Of a stretch of 64,000 bases of DNA, positions 1-8,684 are shown in pieces. The DNA lies in contig CBDFGQ010000005.1 of the NCBI GenBank assembly GCA_965247295.1, positions 248,001 through 312,000 of the forward strand, in the 5' to 3' direction. The notes beneath the pieces are model-generated. The model had not been told where the DNA came from. It made no database searches and saw only the letters and a program-made list of their open reading frames with translations. Position numbers and translations under genes: made by a program. Origin of the DNA: CBDFGQ01 sp965247295. Lineage in GTDB: Bacteria; Chloroflexota; Dehalococcoidia; Lucifugimonadales; JAGWBF01. Every line of letters begins with the position of its first letter. Position 1 is the first letter of the stretch.

Positions 1-484
1 GGCTATAAAGCCAGTCGTTGTCCTTTCGGGTTAGAGCCTGCGGGCCATTGTCAACATCGAGCAGGATAGCATTGAATTCACCCTTGGCTATCTTTATCAT
101 CTGGGCAACATCGGCTTCATGGATTGTAACCCGGTCGTCGTCTAGAGGACTACCGGCCAAATCGGCAAGGACTCCCCGGTTCCACTGGACCACGGCCGGC
201 ACCAGTTCGGCAACGACCACTTGGGCTTTGGCTCCAAGTCGATTCAGCGCCGATCTCACCGTGTATCCCATACCCAGACCACCGATCAGAACTCGAGCCC
301 GCGGATGTTGTGTGATCTTTTGACAGGCCAGTTTGGCCAAAGCATCTTCCGAGTCGTAGACACGACTGTTCATGAGTTCATAATTGCCCGCTTGGATCGA
401 GAACTCAGTGTCACGTTGGTACAAACGGAGTTCTACTCCGTTACCAGGCGTTTGTGCCCTGTCGAGTAGCGTCCAAGGAACCAT
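1..484 (-). CDS. Spermidine synthase-like methyltransferase-fold protein, 3' end off the window
   Basis: The reading frame is open from an ATG at 484 to the left window edge (161 codons), so the C-terminus is missing. A SAM-type glycine motif (GGLGMGYT) lies near residue 68, followed by an acidic strand end (VVVAELVP) and a later LLDVDNGP strand. This is the layout of polyamine aminopropyltransferases and spermidine synthase-like proteins, which share the Rossmann methyltransferase fold. A GAGAGG Shine-Dalgarno sits 5 bases before the ATG. It follows the TPR gene on the same strand with a 53-base gap and may be co-transcribed. True aminopropyltransferase activity cannot be judged without the missing half; many such proteins have no known substrate. 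Confidence 0.75.
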   Translation of the reverse strand, partial: MVPWTLLDRAQTPGNGVELRLYQRDTEFSIQAGNYELMNSRVYDSEDALAKLACQKITQHPRARVLIGGLGMGYTVRSALNRLGAKAQVVVAELVPAVVQWNRGVLADLAGSPLDDDRVTIHEADVAQMIKIAKGEFNAILLDVDNGPQALTRKDNDWLYS

Positions 485-537
485 CGGTGCCTCTCGTAAA
501 AAAATCGCTCCCGGGGCCATCGTCACAGGGCACGCAT

Positions 538-1731
538 TCAGGGGCGGCGGCAGAACAAAAGGACCCAGCTCAGGTCATCGTCATGGGCAGCATCCGCCCT
601 GAGGTCCGGCACCAGCTCCATCGCCTTTTCCAGATGGGGAAGGCAACGATCGACCCACCCCTGCTGCGCGTACACCCGGGCCGCGTTGTAATGTGCTGCC
701 GCGAACTCGGGAGCCGCGGCCACAGCGGCCTGGTACGCGGCCAACGCCTGCCCCATATCGCCCAGGGCCTCGAACGCCGCCCCACGGTTGCTGAGGGACT
801 CCGCGAAGTCGGGGCGCAGGGCGATGGCGCGGCCGTAGTCTTCCAGTGCCTTGTCGTACTCCTCCAGAGCGTCGAAGGCGAGGCCCCGGTTGTTGAAGGC
901 CTCTACATCCTCGGGAAGGAGCTCCAGGACCCTGGAGTAGTCCGAAATTGCTGTCTCGATGTCTCCCAGGTAGTAGCACGTCCTGGCCCGATTGAAGAAT
1001 GCGGGTACATTGGAGGGGTCGTGGCTGATGGCCTTTGTATAGTCGTCGATGGCCCCCTGGTGCCGGCCCAGGGCATCCAGGGATGCCCCACGGTTCAGGT
1101 AGGCGTTGGACAGCGACGGCCGGAGGGCAACGGCACGGTCGAACTCCTCGACGGCCTCGCTGTGGCGCTCCAGCTGGGCCAGCACCAGCCCTCGGTTGTA
1201 GATCGCCTGAAGGTAGTCGTGCCTCAGCTCGATGGCCCGCGAGTAGTCGGCCAGGGCAAGCTCTCCTTCTCCAAGGTCGTCATGGGCGTTGCCCCTCTGG
1301 TAGTGAGCCTCGGGCAGTGCAGGCTCCTGGAGGAGTACGGTTGTGAACTCATCGACCGCGTCCTGCGGGCGTTTCAGCCTGAGGTATGCGAGGGCCAGGT
1401 TGAACTTGGCATCAACGCTCCACGGCTGCCCTTCGAGTACCACAGAGTAAATGCTAGCCGCGTCGGAGTACCGTCCCACAGCAAAATATCCGTTGCCGTA
1501 GACCACGGAATATACCCGCGGAGAAACGGCTTCCAGCGCCTTCAGTGTCCGTTCGATTTCGATAGAGGCTTCTCCGGTGAGTTCTCCCCGGCGGGGTCTG
1601 GGGGTCAGGCGGGCTGCTCCGATGGAGGCTTCCTCCAGTAATTGGGCTAGCCTGGCTACAAGGGAGCTGCTCGGTTGCATCTTCGGACTGCTGTTCACTG
1701 CTGGTTCTGCCCCAGATTTAGGACCAACCAT
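538..1731 (-). CDS. Tetratricopeptide repeat protein
   Basis: A 397-residue protein made largely of about eight 34-residue TPR units from roughly residue 110 to 380. The repeats show the usual pattern (for example AYLNRGASLDALGRHQGAI and AFNNRGLAFDALEEYDKAL). The first 100 residues are low in recognisable motifs and begin with a Ser/Pro-rich stretch. There is no signal peptide or membrane segment, so a cytosolic protein-protein scaffold is likely. TPR arrays do not identify a specific partner. The large open frame on the opposite strand is an antisense shadow. Confidence 0.9.
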   Translation of the reverse strand: MVGPKSGAEPAVNSSPKMQPSSSLVARLAQLLEEASIGAARLTPRPRRGELTGEASIEIERTLKALEAVSPRVYSVVYGNGYFAVGRYSDAASIYSVVLEGQPWSVDAKFNLALAYLRLKRPQDAVDEFTTVLLQEPALPEAHYQRGNAHDDLGEGELALADYSRAIELRHDYLQAIYNRGLVLAQLERHSEAVEEFDRAVALRPSLSNAYLNRGASLDALGRHQGAIDDYTKAISHDPSNVPAFFNRARTCYYLGDIETAISDYSRVLELLPEDVEAFNNRGLAFDALEEYDKALEDYGRAIALRPDFAESLSNRGAAFEALGDMGQALAAYQAAVAAAPEFAAAHYNAARVYAQQGWVDRCLPHLEKAMELVPDLRADAAHDDDLSWVLLFCRRP

Positions 1732-1828
1732 TATAAGAGTCCTTTAGCCAATGGTCCTCACCCAAAAACTGATCCGGCAGGCATGTTAGTTTTGTGGGAT
1801 GATCACACATGTTGGAGAGGACAATGCC

Positions 1829-1930
1829 ATGAAGAAGTCTCGGTACACAGCGGAGCAGATCGCCTTCGCCCTATGACGGGCTAAGGACGGGACGCCGGAC
1901 CTCGGGGTCCTCAACAATCGGACGAGAATC
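1829..1930 (+). pseudogene. IS3-family OrfA N-terminal remnant
   Basis: An ATG at 1829 opens with MKKSRYTAEQIAFAL, the typical start of IS3-family OrfA helix-turn-helix proteins. An in-frame TGA follows at 1874-1876, and the same frame continues with RAKDGTPDLGV, still matching the family pattern (A..GTP...V). Homology ends within about 30 residues, abutting the amidohydrolase 3' end. It differs from the OrfA of the two intact IS copies in this window, so it is the trace of another element. Confidence 0.65.
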
Positions 1931-3479
1931 ACTGTCGGGCGTTGTACACGGTGTGAGGGGTCATGTCTGGCGGCAGCGTTCCCTCGTAGAAGCGCTGCAT
2001 GTATGGAATCACTTCCCGGCCCAGTGCTCGGTTGTCGATCTCAACCTGCTCAAGGGGGCGGTCCAGCGCCTTCTTGAACTCCGCGAACAGCGCCTCTTTG
2101 TCGATTCTGGTGAGCTTGCGATCCCGCATCACCACCTCACCGTCCACGATCACCGTATCCACGTCGATACTGCGTCCCCGGTGGACCACGGCGTCGACGA
2201 TGGAGACGTCGGGGTCCAGGTACGGCTCCTCGATGTTCCGCAGATTTAGCAGCACGATATCCGCCCGCTTTCCGGGCTCCAGTGTGCCCACCCGGTCACC
2301 GTACCAGCTGGCGTAGGCCCCGTTCTCCGTCCCCATCTGGAACACCTGATACGACGTGGGCGGTACGTTCTCCACGCCCGGCACCCTGTGTATCTTCAGG
2401 ACCAGACGCATCTCCTGGAAAAGGTCTTTGTCGTCGTTGAGTCCCGCCTCATCGCTGCCGATGGCGATCCTGATGTTCCTCTGGAGCAAGGGACCTACGG
2501 GAGCTATACCGCTCTGGAGGCGCAGGTTAGAGCTGGCGTTGTGACACACGTTGGTGCCCGTGGAAGCCATGGTCTCGATGTCTTCCTCGGTCACCCAGAC
2601 GCTGTGGCCACACACCACGTCGGGCCCCAGGAACCCCAGGTCGTAGAGATGTTGGAGGGGGGTCTTTTCCCACAGGCGCAGCCCGTACTGCTTCTGATAG
2701 ATGGTCTCCAGGAGGTGAATGTGCATGCCGGTGCTGTATTTGGTGGCCATCTCCCTGAAGCCACCCAGGAGTGCGTCGGAACACCTGTGCACGTTGCTGG
2801 GCGCCATGGTGATGCGGACCCGCTCGTACCGGTTGTTGCCGTACTTCTGGCAGATGGCCTCCAGCGCCGCCATCAGGTCCTCCACCGGACGATACCTGGA
2901 CTTTAGGGGAGCCAGGTACCTTTCGGCCAGCTCGGGCGGCATCTGGGCCACCAGCTCCGCCTCCCCTCCCCTGGCCCCGGATACGGTGGCGTCCTGGTCC
3001 GATACCGAGGGGGCGTAGGATACTCGCATGCCCGACTCCTGGAAGGCCCGGATCGCCTGGTCGGCCACCTCCAGGTCCAGGGATCTCCACCACCCCGCCC
3101 CTCCGTGGATGGCCTGGACGGTGGTTGTGCCGGACTCTATCATCTGTATAGCGCCATAAATCTGGTCCAGGTATGGGTCCACACGCCGGGCGCCCATCCT
3201 CGACGCCTGCCATAGCTCCAGGGGCAGGTCCGGCGACCCCATCTGGAAGGGGCTGAAGCCAACGTGGAAGTGATCGTTGACCAAGCCGGGCATCACCACG
3301 TAGTTGGGGGAGCCGATGACCTCGACATCGGAGTGCCGCTGTCGCAGGTCCTCGTACCTGCCCACCTCGACGATCGCCCCGTCCCGCTGGTACACGGCTC
3401 CATCGGAGACCACCTGGGCGGCGTTGGGCCCGGTAATCTTGCAGATGACGTACTTGCCTCGGATCAAGCTGGAACTCAC
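1929..3479 (-). CDS. Amidohydrolase, ATZ/TRZ (SsnA/AtzB-like) family
   Basis: A 516-residue metal-dependent hydrolase of the amidohydrolase superfamily, chlorohydrolase/deaminase branch. The metal ligands of the TIM barrel are visible: NDHFH (His70, His72), MHIHLLET near residue 253, CGHSVWV near 292 and GSDEA near 345. The N- and C-terminal beta-sandwich segments are present, including a C-terminal ADIVLLNL strand, and the length is normal. Members remove amino or chloro groups from ring compounds or cleave cyclic amides; the substrate cannot be read from the sequence. It is the first of three intact amidohydrolases in the window. Confidence 0.88.
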   Translation of the reverse strand: MSSSLIRGKYVICKITGPNAAQVVSDGAVYQRDGAIVEVGRYEDLRQRHSDVEVIGSPNYVVMPGLVNDHFHVGFSPFQMGSPDLPLELWQASRMGARRVDPYLDQIYGAIQMIESGTTTVQAIHGGAGWWRSLDLEVADQAIRAFQESGMRVSYAPSVSDQDATVSGARGGEAELVAQMPPELAERYLAPLKSRYRPVEDLMAALEAICQKYGNNRYERVRITMAPSNVHRCSDALLGGFREMATKYSTGMHIHLLETIYQKQYGLRLWEKTPLQHLYDLGFLGPDVVCGHSVWVTEEDIETMASTGTNVCHNASSNLRLQSGIAPVGPLLQRNIRIAIGSDEAGLNDDKDLFQEMRLVLKIHRVPGVENVPPTSYQVFQMGTENGAYASWYGDRVGTLEPGKRADIVLLNLRNIEEPYLDPDVSIVDAVVHRGRSIDVDTVIVDGEVVMRDRKLTRIDKEALFAEFKKALDRPLEQVEIDNRALGREVIPYMQRFYEGTLPPDMTPHTVYNARQ

Positions 3480-3772
3480 CGCTGGTTACCTCCTGTGACG
3501 CGGTTCAACAACGAAAAGAAGTCCTTTCGACACCCCTGATTCTACTCTCATTGTGGCTACCGTGCATAGGACTCCCCTTCTGGAGCCCCTGTTATACGGC
3601 CGGTAATTTCCGAACCTGGCCTAATGGAAAATTCAGGCATGCTTCCGTCCCAGTAGGCCCGTTGGACAGGGAGATGGGGGAGACTCGAACTCAACGGGGA
3701 AATCCCAGGCGCGGTCTACGGACCTGCCCCTGTCTGTTTGCCCCCTAGGAGAGTTCTTCAGCCCGTGGAATC

Positions 3773-5179
3773 TCATTCGATGTTTGGCCGGAGGTCGTGC
3801 CACTGGGTGTTCTGCTCAAATGTATGCCCCACTCGGCACAGCAACGGCTCGGAAAGGTGCTTCCCCACAAACTGGATGCTGAGGGGCAGTCCGTCACTGT
3901 TCTGGCCACAAGGCAAGGATATGGTAGGAGCGCCGCTGAAATCGTAGGGCACCGTGAATCGGCCCCAATTGGGGTCGTCCAGCAAGAAATTGGGCCCGTA
4001 CATTTCCTCCAGGGTAATGGGGAACGGAGGGGTAGTCATAGTGGGGCAACCGATTACGTCAATATTCTCGAAGACGTTGTTCAAGAGGCCACGGCAGGCT
4101 GAGCGAACGTTATTAGCCTTGGCATATTCGGCCCCGGTGACCACCGCGCCATTATCCAACCAGCGTTGGAACCACGGGCCGTAGTCGTCTCGGCGTGACG
4201 GGTAAGTCGCCTCGTGGGCAGCCAACGCCTCCGAAGCGCAGAGCACTCCCCATGCCTCCATGTAGTCACTTGTATCGGGCATTTGTATCGGGACTATCAC
4301 TGCGCCCAGCCCTTCAAGCACCCTGATTCCTGCCATCACACTTTCCACCAACTGGGGGTCGGTATTTACAGAGGTGTATTCTTCGTCCAGGCCGATTCGG
4401 AGTCCGCGGACACCCTGGTCGATCCCCTCCAACATGTCGGGCACCGGAGCGGGCAAAGACGTGGGATCGTTCGGATCCAGCCCGGCTATGGCCTGAAGTA
4501 TGATTCCGGCGTCGGCTGCGCTACGAGTCATGGGACCAATATGGTCCAAGGACTCGGCCAAGGCAAGCACGCCACAGCGGCTAACCCTCCCCCACGTGGG
4601 TTTGATCCCCACGATGCCGCAGGCAGCAGAAGGGAATCTGATGGACCCGCCGGTATCGCTGCCCAACGACCCGTAGCACAGCCCCGCAGACGTGGCCACG
4701 CCAGAGCCGCTGGAAGAGGCCCCGCTCCAGAGGTTGGCACCCCAGGGGTTTACCGGTACCTGAAACTCCGGGTTGTAACCAGCCATGGCGCCCTCGGTCA
4801 GGTTGAGTTTCCCCAAGATGATCGCACCGGCTGCCTTCAGCTTCTGCACCACTGTGCAGTCAAAATCCGGAACATGGTCCATCAAAGCTTTTGTGGCGCC
4901 CATGGTGGCCACGCCTTTGGTGAAACACAGGTCCTTGACGGCGATGGGCACGCCGTGGAGGGGGCCCAGATAGTTTCCGGCGGCAATGGCCCGCTCCGCA
5001 GCTTGGGCGGATGCCCTAGCCTGCTCGGCCATGACTGTAGCGTAGCTCTTATACTGCGGGTCCTGTCCCTGGATACGGTTGAGCATCGCTTCCGTCACTT
5101 CCACGGGCGATAGCGCTTTCGACCTGATTAGGGCTGCCAATTCGGTGATTGTTTTGAAGTGCAGAGGCGTCTCGCCCAT
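3773..5179 (-). CDS. Amidase, amidase-signature family
   Basis: A 468-residue amidase-signature hydrolase related to GatA. The Ser-cisSer-Lys triad is visible: Lys82 in VPIAVKDL, a Gly/Ser-rich loop (SGASSSGSG) near 155-160 holding the cis-Ser, and the nucleophile Ser179 in GSDTGGSIR. The ATG at 5179 is preferred because a GAGAGGAG Shine-Dalgarno lies 7 bases upstream; an ATG at 5227 would add 16 residues. No gatB or gatC is nearby, so a role as a free amidase acting on small amides is more likely than the tRNA amidotransferase subunit. A TGCTATAAT extended -10 lies at 5296-5304. Confidence 0.88.
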   Translation of the reverse strand: MGETPLHFKTITELAALIRSKALSPVEVTEAMLNRIQGQDPQYKSYATVMAEQARASAQAAERAIAAGNYLGPLHGVPIAVKDLCFTKGVATMGATKALMDHVPDFDCTVVQKLKAAGAIILGKLNLTEGAMAGYNPEFQVPVNPWGANLWSGASSSGSGVATSAGLCYGSLGSDTGGSIRFPSAACGIVGIKPTWGRVSRCGVLALAESLDHIGPMTRSAADAGIILQAIAGLDPNDPTSLPAPVPDMLEGIDQGVRGLRIGLDEEYTSVNTDPQLVESVMAGIRVLEGLGAVIVPIQMPDTSDYMEAWGVLCASEALAAHEATYPSRRDDYGPWFQRWLDNGAVVTGAEYAKANNVRSACRGLLNNVFENIDVIGCPTMTTPPFPITLEEMYGPNFLLDDPNWGRFTVPYDFSGAPTISLPCGQNSDGLPLSIQFVGKHLSEPLLCRVGHTFEQNTQWHDLRPNIE

Positions 5180-5295
5180 CGGTAGTCTCCTCTCGACCAT
5201 GGTTTGAACCTGGATGCGGGTTGGCATGGGGGAACCTTGTTCCAGTAGGGGAGTTGCCGGCGGGCCGCCAGCATAGTTCGCCGCATGACTGCATA

Positions 5296-5304
5296 ATTAT
5301 AGCA
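5296..5304 (-). promoter_or_regulatory. Extended -10 promoter element for the amidase
   Basis: TGCTATAAT read on the minus strand, about 115 bases before the amidase start. The same extended -10 pattern recurs before several minus-strand genes in this window. No good -35 is visible. Confidence 0.45.
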
Positions 5305-5521
5305 TTCGGATTGACCTGGACGGGGAGGCTCGGGAGGGGTGAGCTCCACCTACTTAAAGCGGAGATCCGGGAGCCTTGAACTCGCATTTACTTATTAGTT
5401 GCAGCACTTTGATAAGGGCTCGGGTCAGTAGCATGGACTTCTCCCGAGTCCGAACCGCACCCAGGGACCCATTCTGTGTACAGCGTAATACACTGTCCGA
5501 AAGTACAAATGTGCATCCGTC

Positions 5522-5550
5522 AAAAGGCTGATCCTCGGGTCGGCCTTTTT
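5522..5550 (+). terminator. Rho-independent terminator-like hairpin
   Basis: AAAAGGC...GCCTTTTT forms a stem with an 8-10 base loop and a T run on the plus strand; the A run gives a weaker T run on the other strand. It lies in the 496-base gap between the amidase and the small membrane protein. Apart from the amidase promoter I see no other feature in 5305-5675. Confidence 0.5.
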
Positions 5551-5675
5551 ACTTTCCGGAAACCAGCCTAATGCCTGATTACTTGGCCGAGAGGTAAGAT
5601 GCAGAGTTGAATAGTATGAACCGAAGAAAGACCTCCCGATTAAGTCAACTAACTTGCAAAGGCGAGGAATGAGCA

Positions 5676-5894
5676 ATGTCCACTGTACCAAACAATAAGG
5701 AGTCGATCGGAGATTTCTTCAGGAAAAATAAGGAGAGCATCATCGGCATCGGTCTGACCCTCGGACTTGCGATGGGAGTCGCTTTGGGGGCGGCCACGGA
5801 CAACGTGTCAATGGGTGTGGCGATTGGTAGTGGAGTCGGGCTTATGATCGGCGCTGCAATCTACGCTAGATTGTCGGCTGAAGAAAAGGAGTGA
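5676..5894 (+). CDS. Small glycine-rich membrane protein
   Basis: 72 residues: a charged N-terminus (about 20 residues), then two hydrophobic Gly/Ala-rich segments (about 22-40 and 45-63) with GxxxG-type spacing (GLAMGVALGAA, GVAIGSGVGLMIGAA), and a charged tail ending AEEKE. This resembles small glycine-zipper proteins that pack as paired membrane helices. The GCGAGGAA Shine-Dalgarno and compact open frame support expression. No function is assigned. Confidence 0.7.
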   Translation: MSTVPNNKESIGDFFRKNKESIIGIGLTLGLAMGVALGAATDNVSMGVAIGSGVGLMIGAAIYARLSAEEKE

Positions 5895-6068
5895 GAAAGT
5901 TGAACCCTGACCGCCTCTGCCCGTCGTAAAACCCCGGATCGCAAGCACACCTCTTTGACTCACGGAATCTCATGTGGTTTTGTGCGTCACTAAGAATCGT
6001 CACCACACTCACGCTTGATCACCTTGTGTGAACTCTTATCCCTTAACCACCGAAGGAGGACACCACTG

Positions 6069-6191
6069 ATGACCATATTAGTGGTTGGAGCCACGGGCAA
6101 GACAGGTGCATCATACCCACGCCAGACGGATGATGGCAATAACAAGTTTGCCAAGAAGATTATGCAGCCTATTTTAGCCCAACGTACCTAA
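6069..6191 (+). pseudogene. NmrA/SDR-type NAD(P)-binding protein, N-terminal remnant
   Basis: A strong GAAGGAGG site precedes an ATG coding MTILVVGATGKTG, the first beta strand and glycine-rich dinucleotide loop of NmrA-like atypical SDR proteins. Homology stops after about 14 residues, and the 40-codon frame ends in TAA at 6189-6191. It is probably the 5' end of a deleted oxidoreductase gene. A functional 40-residue peptide is possible but unlikely. Confidence 0.5.
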
Positions 6192-6528
6192 ACTAAACTC
6201 TCTGCCACGGCCCTCCACTCATCTAAGCCGGCACAAGACCTATGTCGCCCTCGGTCTCGGCCCGGCTGCGTGCCAGAGAGGACTGTCCGTGGGATTCACT
6301 GCCGCACTGGAGCATGAACTGATTGAGGCCAGGGGCGAAAAGCGAGTGCTCAACCTGCAGAAAAGCTGGCACGTCTCAACCCCTAAAATTCAAAGTTATT
6401 ATGTTGACTGGGAGCCTAAACCACATCCACTGGCGGGTTCCGGCCCGAGTTCGCCTCTCTCTCCCGTCTCGACCATGCTGTAGGAGAACGCCCCAGCCAT
6501 TATCGGGTCACCGCCCTGAGCAATGGCC
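6192..6528. other. Intergenic, nothing recognised
   Basis: 337 bases without a convincing gene. A 64-codon open frame at 6289-6483 (+) shows no family resemblance and lacks a good ribosome site. Confidence 0.5.
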
Positions 6529-7804
6529 TCAGCCGTTAGTAAGTGGATCGTTGCCCCAGGTGAAGAAAGGTTCCGCTCCTCCCTCTTTGACCAAGAACAC
6601 TTCCTCGATCCAGCAGCGTTGCTTCTCGTCTCCCGGACACAGAAGGTGGGCGGCTAACACCATACCCTCTTCCAGCGCCCAGTTTGGATCACCATCATCC
6701 ACCGCCAATGCTTCCACATCCGTATGACTCAATCCCAGTCCGTGGAAGTAGGTCAGCACCGACTCGTACTGAGGCACTTTCAACCGTTGGAACGTTCGCT
6801 GGCTCTTTTCCTGTAGTTCGCCAATCCGGACTCCGGGCCGTATCGCCTGCTGTATCTCCCTCATCGCCTCGGCCGTGGCCCGGGCGATACGGCCGGCCAT
6901 GCCTGAAGGCTCATCCTCCACCACCCAGGTCTTGCCCCCATCCCAGCAATAGGCGTTCTTCGTTCCATGGCAGTCAAACATAATACTGGTGCCCGGCTGG
7001 ACCACAAAGTCTTCGGACGCAACACGCAGGCGCACGGCGGGGTCGCCGTCCAGGGGGTTGGCAAAGAATACGCCACCTGGGTCGGAAACCCATCCCCCCA
7101 GTGCGGTGATTTCGGAATGGTAGGTATCAACCAACTCCTTCCAAGGCATTCCACGACTCCACGACTGGACCGTGCGTTCGATGGCCACCTGATTCACCCG
7201 AGTCGCTTCGCGCAGCCACTGAATTTCTTGTCCGGTCTTCACCTGCCGAACGAACATCATCAGGCTGTAGACGTCGACTACATCCGCCATCGAACCTGCC
7301 AACTTGGCTCCCACTCGCAGGTCATCGTAGCCGACGCGTCCGGTGCCAAGGCCCAGATCTTGCATCGCATTGCGACAAGCCTTGGTAAACCCGCCAACAT
7401 ACGTGTCACGGGCACGTTTCACCCAGGCGGCGTCTTGCTGAGAAGCCGGGACGAATTTGTTAAATACCGACGGCTCGGTAGCCAAACTCACAGCAAGGAG
7501 GACGCTTCTGTGGGGACGTAGATCCTCGATCCATATTGGCGCATCCAGGAAAGGGGTGAGAAAGATGTCAGGCGCAATCAGAATGGGGTGTTGCAAGTCA
7601 TGTCGCGAAAGAACCACCGCAACTCCCGGTGGCTCGTCGGCTTTGGGCGCTGTAGGGTTGAATCCCGACAAGTAGGTCACGTTCAGGGGGCGTAGTGATC
7701 ACTAGACCATCTAACCCACGGGCTTCCATGGCGTGGGTCAAGCGTTCAAGATCGCATAAGGAGCCTGGCATCGTTGCCGAGCTGTCATTGATTTCTCTAT
7801 CCAT
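6529..7804 (-). pseudogene. M24 family metallopeptidase (Xaa-Pro aminopeptidase-like), frameshifted
   Basis: Two overlapping frames give one M24 creatinase/aminopeptidase-P-like protein. The N-terminal frame starts at 7804 after AGAGGGG and runs to GLVITTPPERD. The next frame picks up at NVTYLSGF and continues for about 380 residues to 6529. Dropping one base from the G5 run at 7686-7690 restores a continuous reading frame. The C-terminal pita-bread domain is visible (SIMFDCHG, FHGLGLSHTD, LEEGMVLAAH, WIEEVFLV). Several metal ligands look altered: the usual Asp-rich motif reads FDCHG and the HG.G.. motif reads HGLGLS. It may be inactive or may act on something other than peptides. A sequencing indel is an alternative to real decay. 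Confidence 0.75.
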
Positions 7805-7857
7805 GATCGACCCCTCTTTTTTTATACCAACTAGGCTGGAATCAAGGGTGGAATTTC

Positions 7858-8190
7858 TTAGTCTAGCACAAACCCTTCATAGTCACTGGTTGCCACCTCG
7901 TCACGGTTGGCCCGCATGACTGGGGCACTATCCGGACTGGTGAGCAAGGCTCGTGCCTTACCGGGAATGCTCGCCCCCACAAACCAGCAGCCGGACTTTG
8001 TCCGGAGCGAATTGGCGCCCGCCTCGGCGACGTGCTCGGTCCATGCCTCTTCCGCCTGGGGCGTCGCCGAATTACGCGTAAACTGATGCTCGCGCACATA
8101 GCATATGCAGTCGCTCACCCATTCCGCGAGCGGCTCGGCGGCTCTGACGAAGTTGCCGACGGCGGCTGCACTGATGGTGAAGGCCACCTC
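7858..8190 (-). pseudogene. Baeyer-Villiger flavin monooxygenase, C-terminal remnant
   Basis: The minus-strand frame carries the signature C-terminus of cyclohexanone-type Baeyer-Villiger monooxygenases: EWVSDCICYVREH, then AEEAWTEHVAE, CWFVGASIPGK and NRDEVATSDYEGFVL. These match the family pattern (W..HV, SWY.GANIPGK, GY.GF). The FAD- and NADPH-binding N-terminal two thirds are absent, and sequence upstream of about 8190 no longer resembles the family. Confidence 0.65.
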
Positions 8191-8359
8191 CGCTGCCATC
8201 GAACGCCAGTTCTTCACGCTGCCGGATGGTTTTTTGAGCTTGATGGGAAGGTTGACGGCATTCGTGAGTATTAATACCATGGCTCTTGTCGAAGATGCTG
8301 AGGTGTTTGGGTCCAGGCAGCTTGATACAGGTAATTCCGGACAAGTATGTTCCACGCGC

Positions 8360-8511
8360 TATAAGACGCTTTTTTGGCTTCTACTCAAGTTCCTTGGTGT
8401 CTGGCTCACTATCCCGGCGCTGCCTTCGTACAAATCATTGCCGGCGTATATCTGTTTATTGGTGGTCGCTGGATCGTCGACAACGCTATACCAGGTAACC
8501 GGACATATTAG
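8360..8511 (+). pseudogene. Small membrane protein remnant, frameshifted
   Basis: One frame codes LFWLLLKFLGVWL. After about 8400 a second frame codes IIAGVYLFIGGRWIVDNAI followed by PGNRTY and a stop at 8509. The RWIVDNAIPGNR motif is one I associate with small two-helix membrane proteins found mainly in planctomycete-type genomes, where a CPECGYDL zinc-knuckle often follows. Here the frame changes midway and the knuckle is lost. The family link is from memory and is tentative. Confidence 0.35.
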
Positions 8512-8684
8512 TACGGATGCGGTGAACGATGCCCTGATTGCGGCACGCCGGTTAGCACCGACCAGATGGGCAGCTAACTATCCGCTCTTAGATGGAGCCG
8601 GGTTATGCCCAATGAAAAATACGGCTTAAGAAAGCTGAGGCCAGGTTTCTGTATTTCGGTAATTAGGAGCGGGGGAGGCAACTC

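Noticed and set aside
454..1641. 395-codon open frame on the plus strand opposite the TPR gene
   Set aside because: Antisense shadow: no family pattern, no ribosome site, and codon use follows from the TPR repeats on the other strand.
1874..1876. TGA in the OrfA remnant as selenocysteine
   Set aside because: No hairpin of SECIS type follows, and homology fades within a few codons, so it is a plain nonsense mutation.
5425..5691. 88-codon minus-strand ORF
   Set aside because: Overlaps the terminator and the start of the small membrane protein, with no ribosome site or family pattern.
8105..8629. 174-codon plus-strand ORF as one gene
   Set aside because: Its first part is antisense to the BVMO remnant, and the membrane-like part switches frame near 8400.
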